Made by a program: the position numbers and the translations under genes
Notes under the pieces: model-generated
The model's database searches: none
The model's input: the letters and a program-made list of their open reading frames with translations, nothing else
Told to the model about the DNA's origin: nothing
Part shown: positions 8,228 to 16,312 of the stretch, in pieces
Layout: every line of letters starts with the position of its first letter
How positions within the stretch are numbered: the stretch's first letter is position 1
Assembly (NCBI GenBank): GCA_903913285.1
Contig: CAIWKO010000013.1
Coordinates: 1 to 39,962, forward strand
DNA length: 39,962 bases
DNA from: an uncultured Bacteroidales bacterium
GTDB taxonomy: Bacteria; Bacteroidota; Bacteroidia; Bacteroidales; CAIWKO01
Direction of reading: 5' to 3'

Positions 8228-10162
8228 ATGCAAACGATGAAAAAATCCCTGTTATTTGTTTTCTTTTGTTTTGTCTGGATGCTTTCGCAATCGCAGACCA
8301 TTGATACCGTTTATAATAAAACCGATCCTGCTCTGTTGAAAAAGTATCCCGGCATTAAGGAAGTTGCCGCTTATTTTTTCAACAACTATAATGAAACAGC
8401 CTACTATACCGAATTGTGTAAAAAACCAGACGGATGGTATGCTTCGAAACTGGATTTTGATAAGAATGGCGTGAAACGCATTAATATTGAGAAGATCTGG
8501 GATCTTGATAAAGGCATATATCTTCCCCTTAAAAAATATACTAAAGGCAAGTCTGCCGAAGACGAACTCAGTAAGTTTATCCGGAGTCAGGGTATGGAAG
8601 ACTGGAATAACTCGCCCTACTATGGCTACAACGGATGGGATCTGGATGTGATCAACGCTTTTGGAAAGAACAAAAACCTCAACGATACGGTTTTATACGG
8701 ACTGGCAAGGGCTTACAGCAATTTTGCAGTAGGTTTTCTGCGAACTCAAAGTTCATACCGCACTCAAAAAACAAAATCGCTGAGCTACGAAAAAGCTTCG
8801 AAAGAGCAACTACAAGGATTTGTTTTTTTCGAAAATAAAAGCATTGCTACCCTTAAAACCTTGATGGACCGAAACCCTTTGTTCCAAACGCTCATTGGCT
8901 CTGTTCGTCAAAAGTGGGCCAACGAATATATGAATGGGTATATGAATTTGATGAGCATTAAAGAAGATAAACTTGCCAAAGATTTTCTCAAAAAGGATAT
9001 TTACGACAACGTGGTGCTGAACATGGCCGAAAATTATCTGAATTCATGCGCTCCCAATGCCATACTATTGACCAACGGCGACAACGATACCTTCCCCTTG
9101 TGGTATCTGCAGGAAACAAAAGATTACCGGACCGATGTACGCGTGCTCAACCTCTCTCTGGCCTCTGCCGACTGGTATATTGCCGAGATGTTTTTGAAAC
9201 ATAATGCCTCCGACCCCATTCCGGTTTCGATACCCGAAAACAATTATCTTTCGGGCAAGTTCAGCTATGTGCTCTATCAGCCTAAAGAAACAATGAACAG
9301 CATAAAATTGCAGGACTTGATCGTGGCCATTAATAGCAACACCGATGAAAATACCTACACCGATAATTTCGGCAAACGCATGAGTATCTTTACTAATAAT
9401 AATATTTATATCCAGATCGATAAAGTCAGGTTGCTGAAAAACAATCTGATCCCCAAAGCGATGGAAGAGGGTATTGCCGACCGTATTACGTGGAATATCA
9501 AATCGCAGGTGTTGTATGTGAACGAACTGCTCGTGCTCGACATTATAGCCACCAACAACTGGGACCGCCCTGTTTACTTCGTAAGCCCGGTAAGTATCAA
9601 TAACTTTTTGGATGTGGAGGAATATGGTTTCCTTGAAGGGCTGGTGTATCATTTCATACCTTCACGATTGGGAACAACCGACGGGAACGGAGTGCTGACC
9701 GACAGAACCTATGATCTGATCATGAAACAATTTAAATACGACGATATTTCTGCGCCACTGATAAAAGCCGATAATTCTGTCATTGATTTCTACAGGTTCT
9801 ATCGCAACAATTTCGCCAAGTTGGCACAGTCGTTTATCAACGCGGGTGACAAAGCAAAGACACTGGAAGTTTTGGATAAAGGCATCGCCATAGCCCCCGA
9901 CAGTTTGGTCGATTTCGATATGTATATGGCTCCCTACGCCGAACTTTATTTAAAAGCCGATGCTCCCGAAAAAGCCAATCCGATACTCAAACGGGTGGCC
10001 GATGTGTATCAGCAAAAGCTCGATCGTTATCATGCACTCGAACCTGATGCCCGCAAAGCATTTGCCGAAGATATGGATCAGGCGAGCATGGTGCTTGGCT
10101 ATATTTCCGACCTCACCAAAAAATACAATCAACCCGATATCATCAAAAAAACTGATAAATAA
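8228..10162 (+). CDS. Exported protein with the GDNDTFPLWYLQ domain and C-terminal TPR-like helices
   Basis: This 644-residue protein has an N-terminal signal peptide (about 1-25, ending SQSQT; Met4 is an alternative start) and no further membrane helices. Around residues 278-317 it carries ILLTNGDNDTFPLWYLQ followed by TDVRVLNLSLASADWYI. That block is characteristic of the soluble C-terminal half of the large DUF2723 membrane proteins of Bacteroidota, whose N-terminal multi-helix region is absent here. A downstream NWDRPVYFVSPVS block belongs to the same family. Residues about 525-635 form TPR-like helical pairs (AKTLEVLDKGIAIAPDS). It probably acts in the periplasm. The function is unknown, and I infer only that it is a free-standing version of the domain. 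Confidence 0.75.
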   Translation: MQTMKKSLLFVFFCFVWMLSQSQTIDTVYNKTDPALLKKYPGIKEVAAYFFNNYNETAYYTELCKKPDGWYASKLDFDKNGVKRINIEKIWDLDKGIYLPLKKYTKGKSAEDELSKFIRSQGMEDWNNSPYYGYNGWDLDVINAFGKNKNLNDTVLYGLARAYSNFAVGFLRTQSSYRTQKTKSLSYEKASKEQLQGFVFFENKSIATLKTLMDRNPLFQTLIGSVRQKWANEYMNGYMNLMSIKEDKLAKDFLKKDIYDNVVLNMAENYLNSCAPNAILLTNGDNDTFPLWYLQETKDYRTDVRVLNLSLASADWYIAEMFLKHNASDPIPVSIPENNYLSGKFSYVLYQPKETMNSIKLQDLIVAINSNTDENTYTDNFGKRMSIFTNNNIYIQIDKVRLLKNNLIPKAMEEGIADRITWNIKSQVLYVNELLVLDIIATNNWDRPVYFVSPVSINNFLDVEEYGFLEGLVYHFIPSRLGTTDGNGVLTDRTYDLIMKQFKYDDISAPLIKADNSVIDFYRFYRNNFAKLAQSFINAGDKAKTLEVLDKGIAIAPDSLVDFDMYMAPYAELYLKADAPEKANPILKRVADVYQQKLDRYHALEPDARKAFAEDMDQASMVLGYISDLTKKYNQPDIIKKTDK

Positions 10163-10204
10163 CTTTATCTGAAACTGAACAGCAACGCGTAAAATCTATC
10201 TTCC

Positions 10205-10642
10205 ATGAAAAAAGTAATCCTCACGATATTGTGCTTGTTTTTATCAGCAGCATCGTTTGCGCAGGATGCCAAATCCAACGATCATTTGGTGGGTATTGCA
10301 GGCAAACTTAGCGCTATGCATCAGTCGCAGGACGATATCAGTTTCTACACCTGGAGCCTTTATATTACGCTGGATATGCCCGATGGATGGGAGGTTTACG
10401 AAGATTCGGCCGATGTGCACATCGATCTTAATTCGCTCAAAGCAGGCTGCACCGACCTGGACATGAAAAAGCTCTCGTTCAACAAAAATGGTTTCTACAC
10501 TCCCGAATTGATAGCTACGTTTTTGGGTGGGGCAGCTATCGGTAACAACGTGATCGTATTTGTGAAACGAAGCTGGCTCGACGAGTTTTTCAGGGGCGAA
10601 AAATGTATGATACGGATGGAATCGTTGAAAAAAGTAAACTAA
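10205..10642 (+). CDS. Small exported protein of unknown function
   Basis: This 145-residue protein has a clear signal peptide (1-19, ending SFAQ) and a mature part of about 125 residues with mixed alpha/beta character. It contains two cysteines (in KAGCTDLD and GEKCMIR) that could form a disulfide. I do not recognise the family. It starts 42 bases after the GDNDTFPLWYLQ gene on the same strand, so the two may be co-transcribed. It is convergent with the beta-barrel gene on the other strand, with only 14 bases between stops. Confidence 0.7.
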   Translation: MKKVILTILCLFLSAASFAQDAKSNDHLVGIAGKLSAMHQSQDDISFYTWSLYITLDMPDGWEVYEDSADVHIDLNSLKAGCTDLDMKKLSFNKNGFYTPELIATFLGGAAIGNNVIVFVKRSWLDEFFRGEKCMIRMESLKKVN

Positions 10643-10656
10643 ACCTCAGCCGAAAT

Positions 10657-11268
10657 TTACAGTATCTTTTTTCCCAATCTGCCGATGATATATCCCAAAG
10701 TGAGGGTGATTTGACGGTATTTGGGTTTCGAACTGAAATAATCGGCAGTGAAGGTTTTTGTTAGCCCTAAGTTATAGGTAACATCGAGCGAAATGCGCCA
10801 AATATCTACTCCCACGTTGCCATCAAGGTTGAACGAGCCTTTGTTAAAGTCTTCTTTTTTGAAATCGATATCGTCGTGCACTTTTGTACCGACAAAATAA
10901 TCATACGAGGGGCCAAGGGCTACGCGCAACTTAACATATTTGGTGTTGATGATCTTAAACCCTGCCCACAGTTTGGCTCCCACGGCATAGCGGTCGATGC
11001 GGTTGCGGTTCACGGCAAGGCTGTCGGTTACGTTATAAACGGTTCGTGAGGTTGAAAAATAAGCACCCGGCTGGACATAAAAGCGATGGCCAATGCGGAA
11101 ATCGGTAGCGAAAATGAAACCGTAGGCTCCTTTGGTGTCGACGGCAGCCATAGGCGACGAGTTGCTTTTGGTATAGTTGGCACCCAGTTGAATATTGACC
11201 TGAAACTGAGCAACGGCCGGCAATAATAGGACTGCCAAAAATACAAGGGTGAGGATGAGTTTTTTCAT
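10657..11268 (-). CDS. Outer-membrane beta-barrel protein (PorT/OMP_b-brl-like)
   Basis: This 203-residue protein has a signal peptide (1-20, ending AVAQ) and then a run of short amphipathic strands separated by turns, consistent with a small 8-10 strand barrel. Examples are FQVNIQLGANYT, YGFIFATDFRIGHRFYVQPGAYFSTS and the final QITLTLGYIIGRLGKKI. Length and layout fit the small outer-membrane barrel family common in Bacteroidota, where several such proteins are found per genome and few have a known role. It has its own promoter about 100 bases upstream, at the left edge of the 806-base divergent region that holds the first 21-bp array. Confidence 0.75.
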   Translation of the reverse strand: MKKLILTLVFLAVLLLPAVAQFQVNIQLGANYTKSNSSPMAAVDTKGAYGFIFATDFRIGHRFYVQPGAYFSTSRTVYNVTDSLAVNRNRIDRYAVGAKLWAGFKIINTKYVKLRVALGPSYDYFVGTKVHDDIDFKKEDFNKGSFNLDGNVGVDIWRISLDVTYNLGLTKTFTADYFSSKPKYRQITLTLGYIIGRLGKKIL

Positions 11269-11366
11269 GAGGTTTTGTTAAGTTGTTTGGTTAGTGCGAT
11301 AACTTTATCTATATTTTCGTGGTTGACAGCATAGATGCTTTCTTTTCCGCGCGGTGTTTTTTTAAA

Positions 11367-11374
11367 CAAATATA
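11367..11374 (-). promoter_or_regulatory. -7 promoter box for the beta-barrel gene
   Basis: CAAATATA on the plus strand reads TATATTTG on the minus strand, an exact TAnnTTTG match about 100 bases upstream of the start at 11268. No clear -33 element is seen. Confidence 0.45.
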
Positions 11375-11592
11375 AAGAATTTTAGCGGTGTACGCGACCG
11401 GAGCGATAAAAAAGTTCGGGAAAGTTTTTTTGCTATTTACGGGGTTAGGGAAGGAGACGGAGTTTGCCGCCGAAGGGATTTTGGGTTTGTTTAATGCAAA
11501 TTTATTGGATTGGAAGCATTTGGTTCGTAATTTTTTTATTTTGTTTGTATTTTTTATTATTTGTAATGTATGTTTTATTATTCAGGTTGTTG

Positions 11593-11829
11593 TTGGAATT
11601 AGTATGTGATGTGTTGGAACGATATTTACATTTGTTGGAACGTTGTTTACATGTATTGGAATGATATTGACATGCATTGGAACGATGTTGACATGCGTTG
11701 GAACGATGTTGACATGCATTGGAACGATGTTGACATGCGTTGGAACGATGTTGACATGCGTTGGAACGATATTGACATGCGTTGGAACGATATTGACATG
11801 CGTTGGAACAATAATGGCTGTTGTTGGAA
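11593..11829 (+). repeat. 21-bp tandem array A, 12 phased copies, core GGAACG-N6-ACAT
   Basis: TTGGAA occurs 12 times at exactly 21-base spacing, at 11593, 11614, 11635 and so on to 11824. The middle units read TTGGAACGATGTTGACATGC plus one base; the end units are degenerate. Because 21 is a multiple of three, two plus-strand frames stay open across it and would encode heptapeptides (RWNDVDM, or TCVGTML). Neither has a convincing gene context. A period of 21 bp is two helical turns, so all copies face the same side of the DNA. The array lies 246 bases before the gene at 12075, and the core reads toward that gene. Of the 806-base gap (11269-12074), 11375-11592 and 11830-11942 show nothing else recognisable. 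Confidence 0.9.
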
Positions 11830-11942
11830 ATGAGGTTTTTTTATGTTGTAATGGTCTGTATTTAATATTATTAGTTTTGCACTATGCTGAAATTTGCATG
11901 AGAGGAAAGGAAAGATTTCTGAAGTCAGAAGACCGAAATTAT

Positions 11943-11970
11943 GGCTCGTGGCTAACGGCTCATGGCTAAC
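11943..11970. repeat. Direct repeat of a 14-bp unit in the array A intergenic region
   Basis: GGCTCGTGGCTAAC and GGCTCATGGCTAAC are adjacent and differ at one base. Just upstream, 11920-11940 carries a purine-rich AGTCAGAAGACCGAA motif that reappears in altered form near 31091. It appears noncoding. Confidence 0.55.
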
Positions 11971-12038
11971 TTTAAACTATTGGCACTTTCTGCCAAAAAA
12001 TAAATTACAAAAAGATTTTCTGTATTAACAAACTATTA

Positions 12039-12046
12039 TATATTTG
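12039..12046 (+). promoter_or_regulatory. -7 promoter box for the gene at 12075
   Basis: TATATTTG followed by TTGC is an exact TAnnTTTG match 28 bases before the start codon. TTTC at 12017-12020 is a possible weak -33 element at 18-base spacing. Confidence 0.55.
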
Positions 12047-12074
12047 TTGCATCAATCAATTTAAAACTTTTACC

Positions 12075-13610
12075 ATGAAAAAAACCACTGCCTTCCTTGC
12101 TTTATTCTTCGTGTTGTTTCAGCTTTCGGCCCAAAAAGCCCTCGATTGGAAAAAGATCGATAGTCCGAAAGACGACTATGTGTTCAAATATTTTTATCAG
12201 TACACGGGCGATGTTTATAAAGGTATCTTCACTATTCCGACCGTGAAACCCTTTCAATCGGTTAAAAACCAGATATTCGTCCGCACGTTTAATGCCGACC
12301 TGAGCAGTTATACCGAACAGGGCATCCCTTCGGAATCGCCCTACCTGGTTTCGGTAACCGGATTTAAAGACTACACCGTTATTTATGGCAGCACCGACGA
12401 AAACAAGAACCCCATGCTGCAATATCATGCCGACAACAAGCTCCTCGTCACCGATGCGCAGTTGAATATCCTGCTCAATGTATCGTATTCGGTTCACGGC
12501 AAAAAACACCGCTTCACCGACACCCCCTCGGTCTACAGGTCTTGCGACAGCACACATTTGATCGTAATAAACTCCGAAATCATGGCTCCCGACAAACCTT
12601 CGTTTAAAGCAAGCCCCACGGTGCAGTTTATCAGCGTTTACGACAAAGACCTGCAACTGGTGTGGAAAGATTCTGTCGACTTTGAACAGATATTCGGCAA
12701 AGACGTTCCGTTGAACAACTTTGATATGGATTTTATGAACAACAAACTTTATGTTTTTGCTTCACATCGTGCCGTGCCTACCAAAAAACTGAAGCCAACT
12801 CTGTATATCATCCGCTATGATCATCCGCAATCGTATCAGGTGGTTGATAAAGAAATTTTCCCGAACGACTACTTTTCGTGGAAATATTTGCTCAACAAAA
12901 AAGGCGAAATGTATATGTGCGGCATCAACGAAGTGCTGAACAGTTCGAAAAACAAACAACTCTTCTACATGAGCCTCGATCTGAACGCGCCCGACGCGAA
13001 ACCCCTGCTAAAAACCTATACCATCGACAAAGCTTTTATTGCCAAATATCCCGACTACAAATTCATACTGGCAAATTATCTCACCTATCCGGGCAGTTTG
13101 CTGCTAACCGCCGACGGTTTGATCTATTGCAGCGAATATCATGCTATAGTAACCTCTTCGTCGAAATATTCGAGTTCAACCAGCTACTATTTCAAACCGA
13201 TGACCTTTATTAAATTCGATCTCGACGGAAATATAGTTTGGCTCAAGATGATCGATAAAAACGTTCAGAGCAGCTATAAATATTCAGAATATTTCTGTCG
13301 TGCCTTCTATATCAACAACGAGGTGGTGGTTTTCTACTACGATTTTGTGAACAACATATTTGCCGAAGCGCATAAAGGGAAACCAACTTCGCCATTCGGA
13401 AATAAATTATGTTTGGCGCTTGCCCGCATTGATGCCGACGGCAACATCGTGAAAAAGGTTATAACAGCCGTAGGCGACGATGGCACCAGTGCCGACCTGA
13501 ACCGTTTGCGCCAGATAAGCGACACACGTTTCTTCATGACCGGCTCGGGCATCAACCTGAAAACCCGCGGCGATTATGTAACCTTCTACGACCTGAAAGA
13601 AAAAGAGTAG
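12075..13610 (+). CDS. Exported protein of unknown function, beta-rich
   Basis: This 511-residue protein has a signal peptide (1-19, ending LSAQ). The mature part is rich in short beta-strand stretches ending in Asp/Asn turns, such as ISVYDKDLQLVWKDS, FIKFDLDGNIVWLKMID and ARIDADGNIVKKV. The repeated (D)x(D)GNIVW pattern resembles blades of a beta-propeller, but I cannot assign a family. There is no T9SS sorting domain and no membrane segment, so it is probably periplasmic or exported. It has its own promoter at 12039, stands alone, and ends at a terminator. Array A lies upstream. Confidence 0.75.
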   Translation: MKKTTAFLALFFVLFQLSAQKALDWKKIDSPKDDYVFKYFYQYTGDVYKGIFTIPTVKPFQSVKNQIFVRTFNADLSSYTEQGIPSESPYLVSVTGFKDYTVIYGSTDENKNPMLQYHADNKLLVTDAQLNILLNVSYSVHGKKHRFTDTPSVYRSCDSTHLIVINSEIMAPDKPSFKASPTVQFISVYDKDLQLVWKDSVDFEQIFGKDVPLNNFDMDFMNNKLYVFASHRAVPTKKLKPTLYIIRYDHPQSYQVVDKEIFPNDYFSWKYLLNKKGEMYMCGINEVLNSSKNKQLFYMSLDLNAPDAKPLLKTYTIDKAFIAKYPDYKFILANYLTYPGSLLLTADGLIYCSEYHAIVTSSSKYSSSTSYYFKPMTFIKFDLDGNIVWLKMIDKNVQSSYKYSEYFCRAFYINNEVVVFYYDFVNNIFAEAHKGKPTSPFGNKLCLALARIDADGNIVKKVITAVGDDGTSADLNRLRQISDTRFFMTGSGINLKTRGDYVTFYDLKEKE

Positions 13611-13616
13611 GTATAT

Positions 13617-13638
13617 GACCTGTCAGGTCTTCTTTTTT
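13617..13638 (+). terminator. Hairpin and T-rich tail after the gene at 12075
   Basis: GACCTG-T-CAGGTC forms a tight palindrome followed by TTCTTTTTTAT, seven bases after the stop codon. The hairpin is short, so termination may be weak. Confidence 0.5.
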
Positions 13639-13662
13639 ATTACCAAGCTCCTATCCTGAATT

Positions 13663-13693
13663 ATTGAATTTCAGTTGAGGATTTGTATATTTG
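13663..13693 (+). promoter_or_regulatory. Promoter of the FISUMP gene, -33 and -7
   Basis: ATTG at 13663-13666 and TATATTTG at 13686-13693 are 19 bases apart, the usual Bacteroidota spacing. Transcription would begin near 13698-13700. This rules out the TTG at 13683 as the start codon and favours the ATG at 13707, with a very short leader. Confidence 0.5.
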
Positions 13694-13706
13694 TGTTCGC
13701 ATAAAA

Positions 13707-14294
13707 ATGAAAAGATATTTATCGGGCATCGGCTTGTTGCTTTATTGCTTTATTTGCTTTGGCCAGCACAAAGGCACTTTTGTCGATCCCCGCGACGGAA
13801 AGCACTATAAAACCATTACGGTTGACGGTCAAACCTGGTTTGCCGAAAATCTGGCTTTCAAGACCGACAGCGATTGTTGGGCCTATGATAACAATATGAA
13901 GAACGTGCCCGTTTATGGTTATCTCTATACATATCAATCGGCGACAGTAGGCTGCCCCGCGGGCTGGCATCTCACATCCATGGACGATTGGAATCAGCTG
14001 ATAGATCATTTCGGAGGCGACAGCCTTGCAGGAAATAAATTAAGATCTGCCTCGGGCTGGGATAGCGTTCAACGCTGGGGGAACAATCGAAGCGGCTTTT
14101 CGGCTTTGCCGGGTGGGTTTCGATATCTGCCTGAGGGGTTTAGTAATGACGGATTCATTGGCTATTGGTGGTGTGCCGATCCGGATGGAAACGCGGCATA
14201 TTATATTACTATATATTACGAAAACGGTGAGATCGATAGGAGCCGCTATGATGTGGACTATGGTTTGTCTGTGCGATGCATACGTGATAATTAA
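13707..14294 (+). CDS. Exported FISUMP-domain protein
   Basis: From the ATG at 13707 this is a 195-residue protein with a signal peptide (MKRYLSGIGLLLYCFICFGQ) and one FISUMP domain (Fibrobacter succinogenes major paralogous domain). The hallmarks are present in order: DPRDGKHYKTITVDGQTWFAENL, CWAYDNN, YGYLYTYQSA, CPAGWHLTSMDDWNQLIDHFGG, GNKLRSASGW, SGFSALPGGFR, YWWCAD and GLSVRCIRD at the end. The earlier TTG start at 13683 would put charged residues before the signal peptide and lies inside the -7 box. FISUMP proteins are cell-surface or secreted proteins of Bacteroidota and Fibrobacteres with no firmly established function. The domain is complete and there is no separate sorting domain. 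Confidence 0.88.
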   Translation: MKRYLSGIGLLLYCFICFGQHKGTFVDPRDGKHYKTITVDGQTWFAENLAFKTDSDCWAYDNNMKNVPVYGYLYTYQSATVGCPAGWHLTSMDDWNQLIDHFGGDSLAGNKLRSASGWDSVQRWGNNRSGFSALPGGFRYLPEGFSNDGFIGYWWCADPDGNAAYYITIYYENGEIDRSRYDVDYGLSVRCIRDN

Positions 14295-14339
14295 TTTGAA
14301 TGATCGGAAGCAGTATCGTTATTTCTAAATATTTTTTTG

Positions 14340-14404
14340 TAAATTAGCAGTGATTTTCAGAAGCATTTGTTCTTTTTCCTTATTTCAACCTTAACTCAGG
14401 AGGT
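14340..14404 (+). promoter_or_regulatory. Putative promoter and unusually strong Shine-Dalgarno site for the gene at 14410
   Basis: TAAATTAGC at 14340-14348 resembles a TAnnTTAG variant of the -7 box. AGGAGGT at 14398-14404 is a full anti-SD match six bases before the ATG. Bacteroidota genes rarely use Shine-Dalgarno pairing, and this is the only perfect one I noticed before a start in this window. It fixes the start codon. The ribosome site is clear; the promoter is tentative. Confidence 0.5.
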
Positions 14405-14409
14405 ATTTT

Positions 14410-16290
14410 ATGAAAAAATTGATTACCCTTTTTATGGTAATGTGTGGTTTTTTGTTCGCGACCCATATCTATGCGCAAAAAAGCTCCACCACCTATGTTA
14501 TTGTAACCACCGTAAGTCCGGGCGACCCTTATTATGATGCTGTGCAGGCTCTCAGCACCTATCGCAGTGCACAGGTGGTACATTTCAGTGCCGATTCGAT
14601 CAACGATCTGATACCAACACTCACGGCTCTGGCTCCGCGCTATGTGGCCGTGGTGCTGAAACCCATCGAGCTCGACATCAATTTCGTCCGGCAATTTCTG
14701 GTGATGAGCACCAATCTGGATTCCGATCCGTTCAGTGATTTCTCGTATGGATACATCACGGGTGCAACCGCTCAGGATGCCTTGAATTTTGTGAACAAGA
14801 TCATCTATGCCGAAGCACATGCAATACAGGGCTATCCGCTAAATGTAGGCGGCTATTCGGCTTCCTCTTTGAATTTTGTTTTTCCCGGTTCGGGCAATTT
14901 CCTCACCTATCTGAATCCTCCCGTTTCGAACAATATTTATATGGAAACGAACGATAACGGAACCGGTCATAATTTCTTTCTGGCCAACACCAGCTATATG
15001 CTCAACAATAAAGTGCTCGATATAGGCTATAATGGCGATCCCCATATGCTGTGGCTTTTTGATAACGGCAACTCAACCACCAACCCGCCGCCCTGGATAT
15101 ACGACAGCACCAAAATAGAAGATACGGCTTATGCGCGGGTGGGCCTCACAAGTTTCGACATTGGAGCGTTAAATCTTTACCCGGCTGTAGCTTTTAACGG
15201 TGCCTGCCATTCGGGCGAGCCCAAAAAAGTGATGGTTGAAAGCGATATTGAAGCTACTTTCGGCGATACGCAGGGATTGATAAAGTTCTATACCATGAGC
15301 GATACGTTCAGCTATTGTTTGTCGATACTCAAAACAGGCATTACAGGCTATTTTGCACCCTGCGGAGCTAACAATGCCAACGATCAGGCCGAGGAGATCT
15401 ACAATGCGTTTCTGTATAATGAGCCTTTGGGCGATGTGCAAAAAAGAAGCATAGATGGTGTTGTGATGGGATGTTTGGGCAACCGTCCAAACCTGAAGAT
15501 TTTTCAGGCAGGAGGTTCTATTTACGATGATGATATACTTTCTTCAGGAACTTTCAATCCAGCCGATTGGTCGGGAGCGGCAAGTATGCTGGGTGGAAAA
15601 GCCAACCGTATCTATTTCGGCGATCCGCTTTACGACCCTTATAAATTCGATCATTCCGATTCGCTGAACATCACAAAGTCGACAATAGATTCTATTACTA
15701 CCAGCACCTTTGATATTCATCTCGCCTACAAAAAACCTGATGCATCAGTAGCTTATTTCCCGGTGTGGGATAAATTTCATTTCAGTGGCACACGCATCTA
15801 CATCCCGGTTGAACTGCCTTCGTATTGCGGTGCCATAACCCATTTCGCTGTGGTCGATTCGTCGGCACCCTACAATTTGGTTATACATGCTGAAGAACAA
15901 TTTGATGGCAAGCACATTTTGCATATCGAGGTCGACATACCGGATGATATGTATGCTCCTATTAACTACGATATTCGTTTCCGCATCACATTTTTGCCGG
16001 CAGGCATCGAAACCAATGTGGCACCAGTACTCTCTGAATTTGATGTGTATCCCAATCCGTCAGCAGGTAATGCTGTCGTTAAATTCGGATTAAATGATAA
16101 AGCCGGTATAAACATCAACCTTTATGATATCACGGGTCGAATGATAAAAAACCTGGTGAACGGAGTTCAGGAAAAAGGAATTCATCAGATAAACCTGACG
16201 GACAAAAATGATCTTACCGACGGAATTTATTTCATCAGGTTCGAATCAGGCGATTATAAATCAACTAAAAAGCTGGTGATCGTTAAGTAG
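14410..16290 (+). CDS. T9SS-secreted protein with a possible caspase/gingipain-like (clan CD) peptidase fold
   Basis: This 626-residue protein has a signal peptide (1-23, ending IYAQ). A typical T9SS type A sorting domain covers about 540-626: FDVYPNPSAGN, then NLYDITGRMIKNL, GIYFIRF and KKLVIVK at the end. The product should therefore cross the outer membrane by the type IX system and be attached to the surface or released. The body (about 25-520) has a Rossmann-like start (TTYVIVTTVSPGDPYYDAVQ). It then has His212 in YNGDPHMLW and Cys266 in PAVAFNGACHSG. This order resembles the His-Cys dyad of caspase-like peptidases such as gingipains, but I infer this from pattern only. The nearest neighbours are other exported proteins. 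Confidence 0.8.
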   Translation: MKKLITLFMVMCGFLFATHIYAQKSSTTYVIVTTVSPGDPYYDAVQALSTYRSAQVVHFSADSINDLIPTLTALAPRYVAVVLKPIELDINFVRQFLVMSTNLDSDPFSDFSYGYITGATAQDALNFVNKIIYAEAHAIQGYPLNVGGYSASSLNFVFPGSGNFLTYLNPPVSNNIYMETNDNGTGHNFFLANTSYMLNNKVLDIGYNGDPHMLWLFDNGNSTTNPPPWIYDSTKIEDTAYARVGLTSFDIGALNLYPAVAFNGACHSGEPKKVMVESDIEATFGDTQGLIKFYTMSDTFSYCLSILKTGITGYFAPCGANNANDQAEEIYNAFLYNEPLGDVQKRSIDGVVMGCLGNRPNLKIFQAGGSIYDDDILSSGTFNPADWSGAASMLGGKANRIYFGDPLYDPYKFDHSDSLNITKSTIDSITTSTFDIHLAYKKPDASVAYFPVWDKFHFSGTRIYIPVELPSYCGAITHFAVVDSSAPYNLVIHAEEQFDGKHILHIEVDIPDDMYAPINYDIRFRITFLPAGIETNVAPVLSEFDVYPNPSAGNAVVKFGLNDKAGININLYDITGRMIKNLVNGVQEKGIHQINLTDKNDLTDGIYFIRFESGDYKSTKKLVIVK

Positions 16291-16312
16291 AGTTTAAAAA
16301 TGGAATCGTAGT

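Noticed and set aside
9065-9652. Minus-strand frame of 195 codons inside the GDNDTFPLWYLQ gene
   Set aside because: It is the antisense shadow of a conserved domain, with no promoter or homology of its own.
11606-11969. Two overlapping reading frames over array A (heptapeptide repeats of WNDVDMR or TCVGTML type)
   Set aside because: A 21-base period keeps frames open by itself. There is no start signal, no family, and two frames are open at once.
13683-13706. TTG start for the FISUMP gene at 13683
   Set aside because: It falls inside the -7 promoter box and would put charged residues before a good signal peptide that begins at the ATG at 13707.
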